Source of the DNA: Neoechinorhynchus agilis
Lineage: Eukaryota; Acanthocephala
DNA: 64,000 bases
Direction of reading: 5' to 3'
Assembly (NCBI GenBank): GCA_051530055.1
Contig: CM121342.1
Location: 5,022,001 to 5,086,000 of the forward strand
Part shown: in pieces, positions 20,510 to 45,429 of the stretch
How the letters are laid out: each line of letters opens with the position of its first letter
Position numbering within the stretch: position 1 is the stretch's first letter
Made by a program: the position numbers and the translations under genes
The notes under the pieces: model-generated
What the model saw: only the letters and a program-made list of their open reading frames with translations
What the model was told of the DNA's origin: nothing
The model's database searches: none

Positions 20510-23500
20510 CTGTAAAAAGAATTCGTTAAAGCTGATTGGCTAGATGGAAGAGGAAAAGTTGGGAATTTTTCTGGCTAGTAGAGAGGGATTTCCAAGAAGA
20601 ATAAATTCCGAGGATGACAGTTTTGGGGTCGACAGGTGAGCACTTCTCTGCTTGCTCAGTTATACTGATGACAGGGTCGCAGGGCTTAAGTCTTTGAGAA
20701 GACAGACACTCAAATGCATCTTCTGTTTCTGCTCACACGCCCAACTTCCATGACTAACCGTGCCGCCGCCGCCGCCTACGAGGATAATGCACAAGAACTC
20801 AGCAGTGTAACCTGACTGTGAGCAGGATTACGAACAAAAAAAGGTGAGTATTAAACCGAGGAGAGCTATTGCGTTAGCACCCTTCCAGTAGTTTACTCAC
20901 TACGATTGTCTGGATCTAGACAGCATTTCAAAAGTCGCTACAGCGGCGGCGGCGAGGAGTTGAGATTGGTTTGGGAGGGGACAGAGTGTCTGCTGGACTT
21001 TCGTGAGCTACCAAGTCTTATAGAAAAGTTCGAGACACTAAGGCTGTGATGTGACTAAAATATAAAAGTTAAGGGGATGGGGGTAATGTTGACAGTTTTG
21101 AGTCCTCCTCAAGGTGAAGCAGATGAGAAGCGGACTCGGCGGTTTTTTACATATGGACTCCTCAGCGACAAATGTGGAGGACCTGTCAATTCTAAGCAAG
21201 TTAGTCCCTTTCTCACTCCGCCCGCAAAAAAATTCAAAGTACATGAGCTGCGGCGGCGGTGGTTCCTGAAGCATGCGCTGAATTACTCATAGCGTCTGGA
21301 ATCGCAGGGTCTTAGGTGCATTCCCGGAATGAGAAACAATTCTCTCAGAAATGGAACAGTTCAATGAAATTTCTAAGACTCTTAACGTTTGAAATCAGAG
21401 AACTTGTACGGGTGATGAAATAAGTGTCTGCCACATGGAACTCTTTATGGACCAGTGTATCTTTACCAGGATGCGCTATTGAATAATGGACGCGCGCGCG
21501 CACTAACGAGGTGAAGAAAACCTGACTCGTTTTCATCTCCTTCAACTAAAAAAAAGTCGCTCATTTTCGGGGACAGTCTCAGTGGGAAACGATCGCGTGT
21601 TAGAGCGAGATGTGCCCTTCAGAACCACTGTCCTCGACTAAAACTATTTTAATGATCCCGGAAAACCCCATGCGCCGCGCACCCATTCCTAACCATCACC
21701 GAATTTACCTTAAGATTTTCCGAATTCCGTGTATGCGATGGCGTGCTGCGTCTCGTCTTAAGCAGCCTCCAACGCTTCCAACAACCATCAGCGAAAAATG
21801 GTGCGTTCGAGAAATGCTGCCCTTACACTCTCTCTCCTCACGTGTATCAGGAGAGCGAGAGAAACAGGAATGAGGACTCTCGTACCCAATGTTTTTCCCT
21901 AATAATATTTGCAACATTTTCCCTTTAGAACCTCTCAATTATATTGACCTAATAAAATTCGCTAGTTTTCCCCAACAAATTGTCGCGCACGACCAAAATA
22001 TATACGCAGCAGCCAATAGGATGCGTGGAAAAGCGTAATGTGCTCCTATTGGTCAGGTAATGACATACCTCTGTTGTTTTTGTTATCCAAACGTCAAAGG
22101 AGAGAGAAAATGTCACGTTATTGTCGCATTTTCTCAAAACCACTCTGATACTCTAACGCTTAAATCTTATTGAATCTCACAATAAACTTTGACGGGGTCA
22201 ATGCATATCCGCACGATCATGCTTGACATAAAAGCGGCCGTTTGGCATCCTGATAAGGAGAGCTCTCGCAGTTTCTCACGCTAATAACCTACTAATAACA
22301 CAAAACAATATAAATCTTGCGACCGAGCGATTCTACGAATTTTGAACGTTTTTCTAAAACCTTAAAAATGCCCAATCGTCTAACCATCATTTTTTTCCCA
22401 AAGAATAAAGTATGGAAAATGCGAATAGCGGTAACAAATTTACGATTGGGGAAAGCAGGGGACATCTCTAAGCTCATACCTGTGTTAATGGTAGTTGGAG
22501 AAAAAGTTTGAAATTCGAGTCCAACTGAGTCTCAGTTCTGTAAAACTGCGATTATCTAAAATGAGTGTGAGAGTGTTATCAGAATCGAAATTGGTTGCGT
22601 CAAGTGCCAATTGCTATTAACCTGGCCATAAGAACAAATACCGTCAAGCAAATAATTTTGGGAATTACATTTGATCTTTTTGACATTTCGTAAAAGAAAT
22701 TAAAGTTGGTGAAATTTAAAGAGGCAACGATTTTAGCTAGAAAAAGCACGATTTCGGAAAAAAATAAGGTGAAATCGTTTGATTTAAAGCATCACTCACC
22801 ATACTTTACCAAAAAAATCGCAGCTATTCTTATGAATTTTGGTGGTAAGAATGCAACAGTGCTAACAACTACATTCGGTCAAAGCTTAAAACTGCGAGTT
22901 TGTGTAGCAAATATTAACAGACAAATAGACCGTAAATATTTGGGATGCAAACCTCTCCTCATTCCACGACTAATGCATTTGTAAAAGACCACAAAGTTAA
23001 AAGCTCTTAAAAGCATCTGTGAGCATTCGGTTTTGAAATTTGCCGAGTTTTTTTGGCCCAACCGATAAGCTCTCATCGTACATCCCGCCGCTCCCATGTA
23101 TTTTAAGTTGACGAATGAAGAGTGTCTTAGGTAACACAAAACGGTGTCGACAAAGACTTTGATTTCACCTTGAAACGGGAGGCAAGATCTTTGCAAACCA
23201 TAACGAACGCTAATGAAGTTTCTGTGCATTTGGTACTGAAAATATCAATCAGGATGATGAGAAAAATGGTCGTAGAAATCACTGCCCTCATCTACCGTTC
23301 GGGTTCATATTAAGTGATTGCATCCTTTACTTGTGTCAAAAAGAGCTTCGTCGTGTTCACTTAACCAAAATGGGGAGCGATGTCATCAAAGAATCGAACT
23401 TCGTCTGAGCTTATCTACCTTAGTTGCATAGCTAACAGGATATTGTTCTCGAAAAGATGTTTTAATCAGCGTTGAATGCTCACGCGGATTAACTCACGTG

Positions 23501-24129
23501 TACAACACGAGATTACCCAACGTTTCTTCGATGTTGTACAACAAATATTCGTTTATGCTTACTGATTTGTGGAAAATTGATAATTTCAAAGCAACGGCAA
23601 TTAGGTCTGCTTGTATTTTTAGAAAAGCTCGAAATCACCAATTGTCAATAATCGATTATTTTATTTCCTTTGGTCGACTTCTTTTAAACGATTACTTTTG
23701 CGCTAAATCATTATCTCACGGTGCTCAATGCATTCGCTTTTAGACTCAACAAATAAAAACTTTTATTTACAAACAATAATCTAAGCGTTACGAAAAGCTA
23801 AATCTTACTCGTCCGCTTTGCTAATCCATCATGCATCTTATTTTTGTAATGTCCTTAGATATCGCTAAAATCAAAAACCGAGCTTTTCGTCTTTTTGAAA
23901 AATATGCTTGCCATTCTTTTTGTTAATTTTTACCAATTTAATGCCAAATTCAAAGACTGATGTAAACTTTTCTGATTTGGATACGAAGAATTCTTTGTTA
24001 AGAATTATCTAAATCTTCAGAAATATTTATTATTGAAGAAAGTCCAGTTATCTAATTCCAAACTATAGCTGAAAATGTCGATATGTGAGAGAAAGTACCG
24101 GAGAATGTGATTATTGGAATTATTATGGT
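20510..24129. other. Large intergenic region (3.6 kb), promoter side of the zinc-finger gene
   Basis: No protein gene recognised. The first 800 bp contains several gccgccgcc / cggcggcgg runs (near 20.76, 20.94 and 21.25 kb), unusually GC-rich for this window and consistent with a regulatory or 5' region of the divergent zinc-finger gene. The rest is AT-rich. Open frames near 21.1, 22.7, 22.9-23.2 and 23.5 kb show no motifs. Near 24.08 kb the tgtcgatatgtgagag flank of the array family appears. Confidence 0.4.
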
Positions 24130-26190
24130 TAGACGTCTACACCCCCAGTAATACTAACAAACAAACTGATGATAATGATGAACCAGGTTCGCAGAACGTT
24201 TTAAAAATCGAAAAAAGAAATCATTTACCGCGGATATGAAGACTTGTAACCATAATAATTTCTAACGAATTTATAAAAAACCGCCCAATTTGATCGAGTC
24301 TCGGTGGTTGGATATGGCCGAGTAGCGCTCTCCTGCCAAATAAAAGAATTTTTTCTAATTATTATGATTAGAAGTCTTTACAACCGCGGAAAAATTTCTT
24401 TTCAATTAAAAAGACGTTCTGCACACTTCGTCGGGTAACAAACTGATGATAATGATGAACCAGGTTCGCAGAACGTTTTAAAAATCGAAAAAGAAATCAT
24501 TTACCGCGGATATGAAGACTTCTAAGCACAATAATTTCTAACGAATTTATATAAGAAAACCGCCCAATTTGATCGAGTCTCGGTGGTTGGATATGGCCGA
24601 GTAGCGCTCTCCTGCCAAATAAAAGAATTTTTCTAATTATATGATTAGAAGTTTTAAACCGCGGAAAAATTTCTTTTCAATTAAAAAGACGTTCTGCACA
24701 CTTCGTCGGGTAACAAACTGATGATAATGATGAACCAGGTTCGCAGAACGTTTTAAAAATCGAAAAAAGAAATCATTTACCGCGGATATGAAGACTTCTA
24801 AGCACAATAATTTCTAACGAATTTATATAAGAAAAACCGCCCAATTTGATCGAGTCTCGGTGGTTGGATATGGCCGAGTAGCGCTCTCCTGCCAAATAAA
24901 AGAATTTTTTCTAATTATTATGATTAGAAGTCTTTACAACCGCGGAAAAATTTCTTTTCAATTAAAAAGACGTTCTGCACACTTCGTCGGGTAACAAACT
25001 GATGATAATGATGAACCAGGTTCGCAGAACGTTTTAAAAATCGAAAAAGAAATCATTTACCGCGGATATGAAGACTTGTAAGCACAATAATTTCTAACGA
25101 ATTTATATAAGAAAAACCGCCCAATTTGATCGAGTCTCGGTGGTTGGATATGGCCGAGTAGCGCTCTCCTGCCAAATAAAAGAATTTTTTCTAATTATTA
25201 TGATTAGAAGTCTTTACAACCGCGGAAAATTTCTTTTCAATTAAAAAGACGTTCTGCACACTTCGTCGGGTAACAAACTGATGATAATGATGAACCAGGT
25301 TCGCAGAACGTTTTAAAAATCGAAAAAGAAATCATTTACCGCGGATATGAAGACTTGTAAGCACAATAATTTCTAACGAATTTATATAAGAAAAACCGCC
25401 CAATTTGATCGAGTCTCGGTGGTTGGATATGGCCGAGTAGCGCTCTCCTGCCAAATAAAAGAATTTTTTCTAATTATTATGATTAGAAGTCTTTACAACC
25501 GCGGAAAATCTTTTCAATTAAAAAGACGTTCTGCACACTTCGTCGGGTAACAAACTGATGATAATGATGAACCAGGTTCGCAGAACGTTTTAAAATCGAA
25601 AAAGAAATCATTTACCGCGGATATGAAGACTTTAAGCACAATAATTTCTAACGAATTTATATAAAAACCGCCCAATTTGATCGAGTCTCGGTGGTTGGAT
25701 ATGGCCGAGTAGCGCCTCTGCCAAATAAAAGAATTTTTTCTAATTATTATGATTAGAAGTTTTACACCGCGGAAAAATTTCTTTTCAATTAAAAGACGTT
25801 CTGCACACTTCGTCGGGTAACAAACTGATGATAATGATGAACCAGGTTCGCAGAACGTTTTAAAAATCGAAAAAGAAATCATTTACCGCGGATATGAAGA
25901 CTTTAACAAATATTTCTAACGAATTTATATAAAAACCGCCCAATTTGATCGAGTCTCGGTGGTTGGATATGGCCGAGTAGCGTTGCCAAATAAAAGAATT
26001 TTTCTAATTATTATGATTAGAGTCTTAACCGCGGAAAAATTTCTTTTCAATTAAAAAGACGTTCTGCACACTTCGTCGGGTAACAAACTGATGATAATGA
26101 TGAACCAGGTTCGCAGAACGTTTTAAAAATCGAAAAAAGAAATCATTTACCGCGGATATGAAGACTTGTAAGCACAATAATTCCTCTAGC
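24130..26190 (-). repeat. Tandem array 2: eight units of the same ~280-bp repeat, opposite orientation
   Basis: Same unit as the 8.7-10.3 kb array, read on the other strand (aaccaggttcgcagaacg ... ccgcggatatgaagact). The ccgcggatatgaagact landmark recurs about every 265-280 bp, near 24.23, 24.50, 24.78, 25.06, 25.34, 25.62, 25.89 and 26.15 kb. Units at the distal end (25.5-26.0 kb) have more small deletions than the rest. A 122-codon minus-strand open frame inside the array contains one repeat twice and is not a gene. Confidence 0.92.
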
Positions 26191-27096
26191 TGAAAACTAC
26201 TACAAAAAAACAAATTGTCAAATGAATAATCGCAGCATTGAGAAGCATTGCGTCGTATGTACAGCCATTGCCGATTGGTTTGCAAACTTATTAAGGATGA
26301 GTGTGCTAAGCACCCAATCAAATGAAGGACAACAAGCTTTAATTTGTACAACAAAGAAAACATCGATGTATTCCCAATTTTTGTGTCGTGATTCGAGCCA
26401 AAATCGCACAAAATACTCTATTTTTTCTTATCCAATTGTTCCTTCGAGTCTATCTGTATTCTCAATGGCGAATCGTAACACAATCGAGCTTTACTATTGA
26501 ACTCTTCATTGCGAATTCTCAAGGCCTCATCCTCCTCCTCAAGCATTGCTTTAAGTTCTTAAATATGAGAGCTCATTTAATGCAAGCATTTTATTAAAAC
26601 GTCGATTAAAAAGTTTTACGAGGATTAGTTTGATGCTATTAAATACAGTTTGCTTCCAATTGCGTTTAAAGCGGGTAAGAATACCGCAATTCGTTGATAT
26701 AAAGAAGCTACGGCACGAAGCGACCACTATTTTCTTAGAAGCACCGAGACCCAAGTAACAAATCTTGCATGGTAAGTCCTGCAAAATGAGAATAGAGAAA
26801 TAAGCAGTAAATTATTTTGACTGTAAATGGAGCCATGAAACGGCTGGTCACGCCTGCATAAAAATGATTTGCTTAATTATCGAGAGATATTGTTCTGTTG
26901 TGTGTCACAATTCCGGTTTCTATTTCTTTTAAAAGGCATGTTCTTTACATCGCTTTTATGAAATGGATTTAAGATGTGTCGGAATAATTTCATAATTGGT
27001 TCTTTCAAAGTAGGCTTTATGCACTATGGTAGACATACAACATTATTCTTATCTTTCTTTCAAAAGTTTCGAACCTCAAAACTTCCTTTAGCTAAA
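26191..27096. other. Intergenic, no gene recognised
   Basis: AT-rich. Open frames of 65-90 codons on both strands overlap one another and carry no motifs. Confidence 0.4.
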
Positions 27097-28075
27097 TTCG
27101 TTTTAATTAATTTCATTTTCACTCTTCCTTCTTCTCTAATTTCAGGTCTCAAAAACACATTCAAAATAATATGATTAAAATGAGTGATTTAGATGAGTGA
27201 ATGGATCTTTTCAAAGCCATAAATACAAGGAACGGGAAAAAGTTAAAAAAAGCGGATAAATAATGTAAAAAAGTTAAAAGGAAACCTTTATGAAAGCATC
27301 AGCAGGATGGGTTAGAGATCACTTAAATGAACACGTTGTGAGAAGACATCGATATTCTCCATTGGAATCACTTTTATAAGTAGATTTCCACACAACATTG
27401 TTCATATATGTCGAACATTGCGATAAAATACAAAAACCAAAAAAGTAACTTCAAAAGCCGAATTTCGAAACAAAAGGAAATGAAGAAAAATGGATTTACG
27501 GCCTAGAGGAGAGTCTCCATTGGCGAAAATTTGTTTCAATTAATTTCATTTTCACTCTTCCTTCTTCTCTAATTTCAGGTCTCAAAAACACATTCAAAAT
27601 AATACGATTAAAACGAATGATTTAGATGAGTGAATGGATCTTTTCAAAGCCATAAATACAAGGAACGGGAAAAAGTTAAAAAAAGCGGATAAATAATGTA
27701 AAAAAGTTAAAAGGAAACCTTTATGAAAGCATCAGCAGGATGGGTTAGAGATCACTTAAATGAACACGTTGTGAGAAGACATCGATATTCTCCATTGGAA
27801 TCACTTTTATAAGTAGATTTCCACACAACATTGTTCATATATGTCGAACATTGCGATAAAATACAAAAACCAAAAAAGTAACTTCAAAAGCCGAATTTCG
27901 AAACAAAAGGAAATGAAGAAAAATGGATTTACGGCCTAGAGGAGAGTCTCCATTGGCGAAAATTTGTTTCAATTAATTTCATTTTCACTCTTCCTTCTTC
28001 TCTAATTTCAGGTCTCAAAAAAACATTCAAAATAATACGATTAAAACGAATGATTTAGATGAGTGAATGGATCTT
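27097..28075. repeat. 433-bp tandem repeat, two full copies plus a truncated third
   Basis: The landmark tctctaatttcaggtctcaaaa recurs at exact 433-bp intervals (near 27145, 27578 and 28011). Copies 1 and 2 are nearly identical; the third stops after gaatggatctt. Each unit contains a T-rich tract followed by CAG|GT, resembling a splice acceptor. This suggests a duplicated intron-exon edge of some unknown transcript, or chance. No open frame spans a unit. Confidence 0.85.
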
Positions 28076-28311
28076 AAATTTAAAAAAGCGGATTAATAAT
28101 GTAAAAAAAGTTAAAATTGAAGAAGCCTCTTCGGTTACTTAAAAAGTACATGATTTCTATTGGTTGTTAATTAACAAATAAGCGTGTTATTATTATGCTT
28201 CAATCAGATCAAGTAGACGTCCACATTATATTTTTGCTTTCTGAGTGTGCGATTAAATTGAAATGCCATTATTCTAGTTAAAACATTTAAAGACCAAACA
28301 TATTTATTAAA

Positions 28312-40863
<12,552 letters not shown>

Positions 40864-41014
40864 TGCGTTCCTCTTTGTTCAAAAATGTTACTTTCTTGAA
40901 ATCAGTTAGTTGAGAGCGGTATTTGACTCACAAAAAGCTAAGGTATTTACTCATCAACACGAGAAACCTTTTGAGAGCTCAAAAACGAGGTTCTTTTTAC
41001 GAAACAAAGATTTA

Positions 41015-42351
41015 TTATATTTTCTGTAAGAGTACAGCACTGGCACCACCTCCCCCATTACAAACTGAGCACAGTCCGTAGGATCCTTGATCTTTGAGTT
41101 TATGAGCCATATGAGTGACTATTCTTGCTCCAGACATTCCAAGCGGATGACCAATCGCAACGGCTCCTCCATCAACGTTCACTTTAGCAGAATCCAGACC
41201 AAGAGCGCGGATATTCATCAAGACAACAGCACTGAAAGCTTCATTTATCTCCCATAAATCAATGTCGCTGACAAGAAGACCAGGTACCTTATCCAACATT
41301 TTCTGTGTTGCCAGTGCTGGAGCAAGTGGAAACCGAGTCGGATGTGTGGCTGCATCTGCATAGGCGACGATACGAACCAAGGGTTTAAACATGATCGCTT
41401 CAGCATAAGACCGTTTACATAGTAATAAAGCAGAAGCTCCGTCGGCCAACGAACTTGCATTGGCAGCCGTTATGGAACTTCCTCCGTCCTCTCCAAAAGC
41501 AAGTCGTAGAAGGGGAATTTTTTCCGGGAAAAACTTCTTAATTTCTTCGTCTTCGCTTAATTCCACATTTGGGTGCGGAGTGCAGATTTCATCGGTAAAA
41601 GCGCCAGTTTCCCTCCATCCTCGAATTGCACGTCGATAACTCTCAATAGCGAAAGAGTCCTGATCGGCCCTTGAAATACCCATTTCTTTAGCCAAATTAT
41701 CTGTAATGAGACCCATGGATTGTTTCGTGGTAGCGTCAGTCAATCCGTCAAGGAAGAGTCCACTCTGTTCACCGTTGTACTTGGGGACCTGACTCATACT
41801 TTCAGCTCCAACCACTACCACGCATCCATGAGCATTATTGAGTTGTAGATCATTATATGCCATTCCGAGGGCTTTCATTCCGGATGCGCAAACCTTGTTG
41901 ACCGTACATGTGACAACCTCTGATCCGAGGCATGCATTAAGGGCTACTTGTTTATCTGGAGCTTGTCCACATCCTGCTGGAAGCGACATTCCCAAATATA
42001 AGGTACTTATATTAATGCCATGACTCTCACCGTCAGCGTACAGCTTCTCCAGCATTGACCTTAAGGGAGTGTAGATAATCTTTAGAACCCAAAGGATTCT
42101 CAAAACTCCCATACCGCCCAGGTCCCGAGTTCAACCGCGGTCAAATGTTTCAGTGATCCGTTGTATCGGCCAATCGGTGTACGACAAGCAGCCAAAATGA
42201 CAATATCATCGCTTTCTAACGTACTCTGTTCATTGACACATAGATCTTTGTCGCTCATGGGATCCTCAGAACGCAATATATCTACAAACAATTCAAAATA
42301 CTCTTCGCGGCTGATAATTCGTTTGCTGGAACCACCAGACGGACTGAACAT
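41015..42351 (-). CDS. Acetyl-CoA C-acetyltransferase (thiolase II, ACAT1-like)
   Basis: Two exons, 42107-42351 and 41015-42059, join in frame (...LGTWAVWE|SMLEKLYADG...) across a 47-bp intron to 429 residues, normal for ACAT. Key sites are intact: the nucleophilic cysteine in NKVCASGMKAL, the NEAF motif (WEINEAFSAVV), the GHPLGMSGARI histidine motif, and the second catalytic cysteine in CSVCNGGGGAS. The enzyme condenses two acetyl-CoA to acetoacetyl-CoA or cleaves it, in ketone-body/isoleucine breakdown (mitochondrion) or sterol-type synthesis (cytosol). The ATG at 42351 gives about 50 residues before the core (MFSPSGGSSKRI...), containing Ser and Arg but also many acids, so mitochondrial import is uncertain; 42258 is an alternative start. 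The 3' end faces away from, and lies about 150 bp before, the neurobeachin start (same strand). Confidence 0.92.
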
Positions 42352-43634
42352 CAGTTCGTGTCGGTTTGACTGTTCCAACCAAATCAATGAAGACAGCCGC
42401 TAATGGGTAAACTAACACTACGCTCAACATACGAACGAATATATGTGAGTGACGAGAAAAACAAATGTGGATTCCGGGTTGTGACAAGATATTGCGATCG
42501 TGGGCGCTACAATGCAGGGACAACAACAGAAAAAGAATATGTGATCGATCGTCGTTCACATTCGAGCAAACTTATTAGTATTTTCCGAAAGGACTATAAA
42601 GAAAATAAGCGAACAGTCTCAGGACGACACCGATAAAGTCCGTTTGTTCGCCAAGACTAATCGACATTTTGGAATGTGGAGATTTGGTTAATTTAGGACT
42701 ATAAAGAAAATAAGCGAACAGTCTCAGGACGACACCGATAAAGTCCGTTTGTTCGCCAAGACTAATCGACATTTTGGAATGTGGAGATTTGGTTAATTTA
42801 GGACTATAAAGAAAACTGCTTTTTCCAGGAGAGAGGACATTGCAAATGCTGTGAACAAGAGAGCGAAAGTTACTTTAGCGCCGCTTTTCTCACGGAGTTC
42901 AATGTTCGAGCAGATGCGTAACGAGATCGATGAATGTTCCATGAAATGAGTGACAAGTTCGCTGCTCAGAAAAAACTTCGCACCGCGATTGTTGCGCCGT
43001 TGATTTCACTACGACTTACCGGAAACGATCTCATAATTCAAATTAAGATATTCCGTGTGCGCTCAGAAATGCCACGAGTGATTGATTTCGATGAAATAAT
43101 ATTGACAAATCGCGTCTAGTCACGTAGAATTGTGTAGTTGCACCCAGAGAAGTAATGAGTTGTGAACTTATTAACACAGATAGAACAAAAGACTAAAAAA
43201 GTGAGATTTTTTCACTGATTGAATAGATTGAGTATAAGATTAAATTTGAATAAAAGTGTTTTGATTGTGGATGAGGGGCGTGGACAATGGCACAGAGGAA
43301 TGACATCTAAACGGTTCAGGCGCGAGATTAATCCTTGTTCAAAGTTTAGATCTTGAAAATGGATCTGTTAATATCATGGGAATTTAAAACTTTTCAGTGC
43401 TTGATCCTCAAAATGACACCTTACTTTGTGCTGGGAAAAGTCAATTGATTATTCGAAGTCAAGAAACCCGTTCCGTTTGCTATAAAATTAACGACTTTGT
43501 TTCAATATTAGCTTTCCATTCTATGAACAATTCGGTTAAACCCAAGATCGATTGATTAGTGCATTTGTTTTGTTCTCACGCGTATTTGGATCGATTCAAA
43601 TCACCGAACTCACCAAATTCTTTTTTTAAAACCA
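42352..43634. other. Intergenic between thiolase and ZRANB2-like gene
   Basis: Contains a 105-bp tandem duplication (see separate entry). Otherwise no gene recognised; a plus-strand open frame of 77 codons near 42.4-42.6 kb overlaps the thiolase leader and the duplication and has no motifs. Confidence 0.4.
42590..42815. repeat. 105-bp tandem duplication with a third partial copy
   Basis: The sequence from aggactataaagaaaataagcg to gtggagatttggttaattt occurs twice without visible difference. It is followed by the first ~16 bases of a third copy (aggactataaagaaaa) at about 42800. Perfect copies indicate a recent event or an assembly duplication. Confidence 0.9.
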
Positions 43635-44214
43635 TTAACGCATTCTTCTCAACAAATCAACGAAAATGTTTATATCATTGATTTTTGAGACAAAAACCTT
43701 AGAACGGCGACCTGGACCTAATATAAAAAGACGTTTTTTGATGGTGCACATAAACTTCTCAACGAACCTTGATTTGCGAACAAATTGATCTTCTGATTTA
43801 GGTCTATGCCAACTTTCATCTCGACGACGTCCATTAGGGTTTGTAGAGTTCAATAATCGTTTTCTGAACTTCTTTTTTTTCCTGCCAAACTCGTCGTATT
43901 CATCGTCAGACTCGGTACGTTCAATGTATTCTAAGGTAGTAAGATTCGAGCGGTGAAGTTGACTACACCGAGTTCCAATCTTGCTACAAGACGCAGTCAC
44001 GATCATTGTATCCACCAGCAGCGCCCGTTCTTGCCTCGAAATGACGGTGCCGAACTAGATTGCAGAGGTTACAATGAGTCCGGCGAGCCCAATTAACGTT
44101 TCCACATCCGCCACAAACCCAATCATCGGCTGAAAAAAGCCGATTCGGCCTAGGAGAGGATTTACGGTTTCGCCTCTGGTCCGGAGCAAGACTACGGTCC
44201 TTGTTTTGCCGCAT
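43635..44214 (-). CDS. ZRANB2: ZRANB2-like RanBP2-type zinc-finger splicing factor
   Basis: Exons 44001-44214 and 43635-43930, separated by a 70-bp intron, join to 169 residues. One RanBP2-type zinc finger is seen: FSADDWVCGGCGNVNWARRTHCNLCN, with the CX2C...CX2C cysteines and the DW...N.NWARR.xCN.C RNA-binding pattern. It is followed by GYND and then YIERTESDDEYDEFGRKKKKFRK, which matches the stretch after the second finger of vertebrate ZRANB2 (ESDGEYDEFGRKKKKYR). The family binds single-stranded GGU-containing RNA and influences alternative splicing in the nucleus. Only one finger is present where vertebrates have two, and the C-terminus lacks a long RS tail; a further exon may be missing. 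CTTTCAG lies 8 nt before the ATG. Confidence 0.82.
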
Positions 44215-44972
44215 TTGTCACACTGAAAGCCTAAGAATATGCCAGTTTCTGTCTACATCTAAGATTCATGTTGGCTCTGAGAAGACGAAAGTCTAAGATC
44301 TCAAATTAATAATTCTTCATCTCAGTCCATTCAATGACATCTGATGAGGGGCTCAAAAAAAACTGTCAGTATCGTGTTGATTCATTTTCGTTGTATTGGC
44401 AATCCATTTTCACGCTTTTGATCCTCGAAATGAAATACGATCTTTTTTCGTCCGAGCTAAAATAGGAAATCTCAGAATTCCTTTTTTTTAAGTGTACGAT
44501 AAGGCACGTCCCCGGGAATTTAAATTCACTAATTTCATCTCTCGCGGATAATTCCTACATTTCCTCAGGGTTTGTCTTTTGGGAACATCAAGAGGTCCGG
44601 GAAAGTCTTTCCGTCGAACGGATACTGTTATTAAAAAAAACATATTAAACCGAATGAAACGGAATTAGTTGGAGACGACTGAACCATCGGATCATAACGT
44701 AGCTCAAAGGAAACTAAAACGATGTTAAAAATCGAAAGATTCAAATGACTAAGATGTCTAAAGTCATGGTTTCTCATTAGTACTCACATAACAATCGTTC
44801 GTACTTGCATCTTTCATTCTAAAATAGAACACTCTGGGAAAGGAGAAGAACAAAGACGAAAAAAGTTCAAAGAAATGTTGTTGTAGACGTTCAACAAAGG
44901 GCCAATGAGCGAACATATGAAGACTATTTTAAAATTATGGGTTTGTAAAAGTACTTGTTACACTTTATGCAT
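44215..44972. other. Intergenic, no gene recognised
   Basis: The CTTTCAG acceptor for the ZRANB2-like gene sits at its start. The rest is AT-rich with no supported coding segment. Confidence 0.4.
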
Positions 44973-45269
44973 TCACTTCTGCTGCTGATCATTTCCATTC
45001 ATTCTTTTTCTGTAATGAGAAATTTGGTCACGGATTGTAATGAGGAAGTAAATGTGCTCATTGATTTCACTTTCGAGCTCAAGAGCGTAACTGTCGCCTA
45101 GATTATCGGCATCTCCAAGCATAACCTTGATTGATGTTTCGAACAAGTTTTGTCTGCTTATCAAATATTGGTGATACTCTTTGAGTCGTTCCAAATCATT
45201 GCATTTATTTTCCGAATCGGAATAGTACTTTCCGTCGAAGACGTTTGTGTCAATCGAATCTCCGTTCAT
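44973..45269 (-). CDS. Hypothetical small helical protein or last exon
   Basis: A 98-residue frame beginning MNGDSIDTNVFDGKYYSDS, then a charged helical stretch (NDLERLKEYHQYLISRQNLF; LESEINEHIYFLITIRDQIS) that could form a coiled coil, ending NGNDQQQK. Not recognised. Composition looks more protein-like than neighbouring chance frames, but no acceptor is obvious at the ATG and upstream exons may exist. Confidence 0.4.
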   Translation of the reverse strand: MNGDSIDTNVFDGKYYSDSENKCNDLERLKEYHQYLISRQNLFETSIKVMLGDADNLGDSYALELESEINEHIYFLITIRDQISHYRKRMNGNDQQQK

Positions 45270-45429
45270 TTCATCGTTGACCAGCGTAGTCTCATTGCAT
45301 CACAGGTCATCATCAAGCGGAGTAGCTTGAACCCAAAACCAAGAAACGTCGAGTACAAACACTCAAAACAATTCCTGGAAAGCGAAATGACGAATTTAAA
45401 TTAAAAAACCTTTTCACGCGATCAGAGCA

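Noticed and set aside
22879-23229. 116-codon minus-strand frame as a gene
   Set aside because: No motif, an overlapping open frame on the other strand and no splice signals; chance is sufficient.
25514-26411. Minus-strand 122- and 128-codon frames over array 2
   Set aside because: They consist of array unit sequence, and the same unit occurs in other frames elsewhere.
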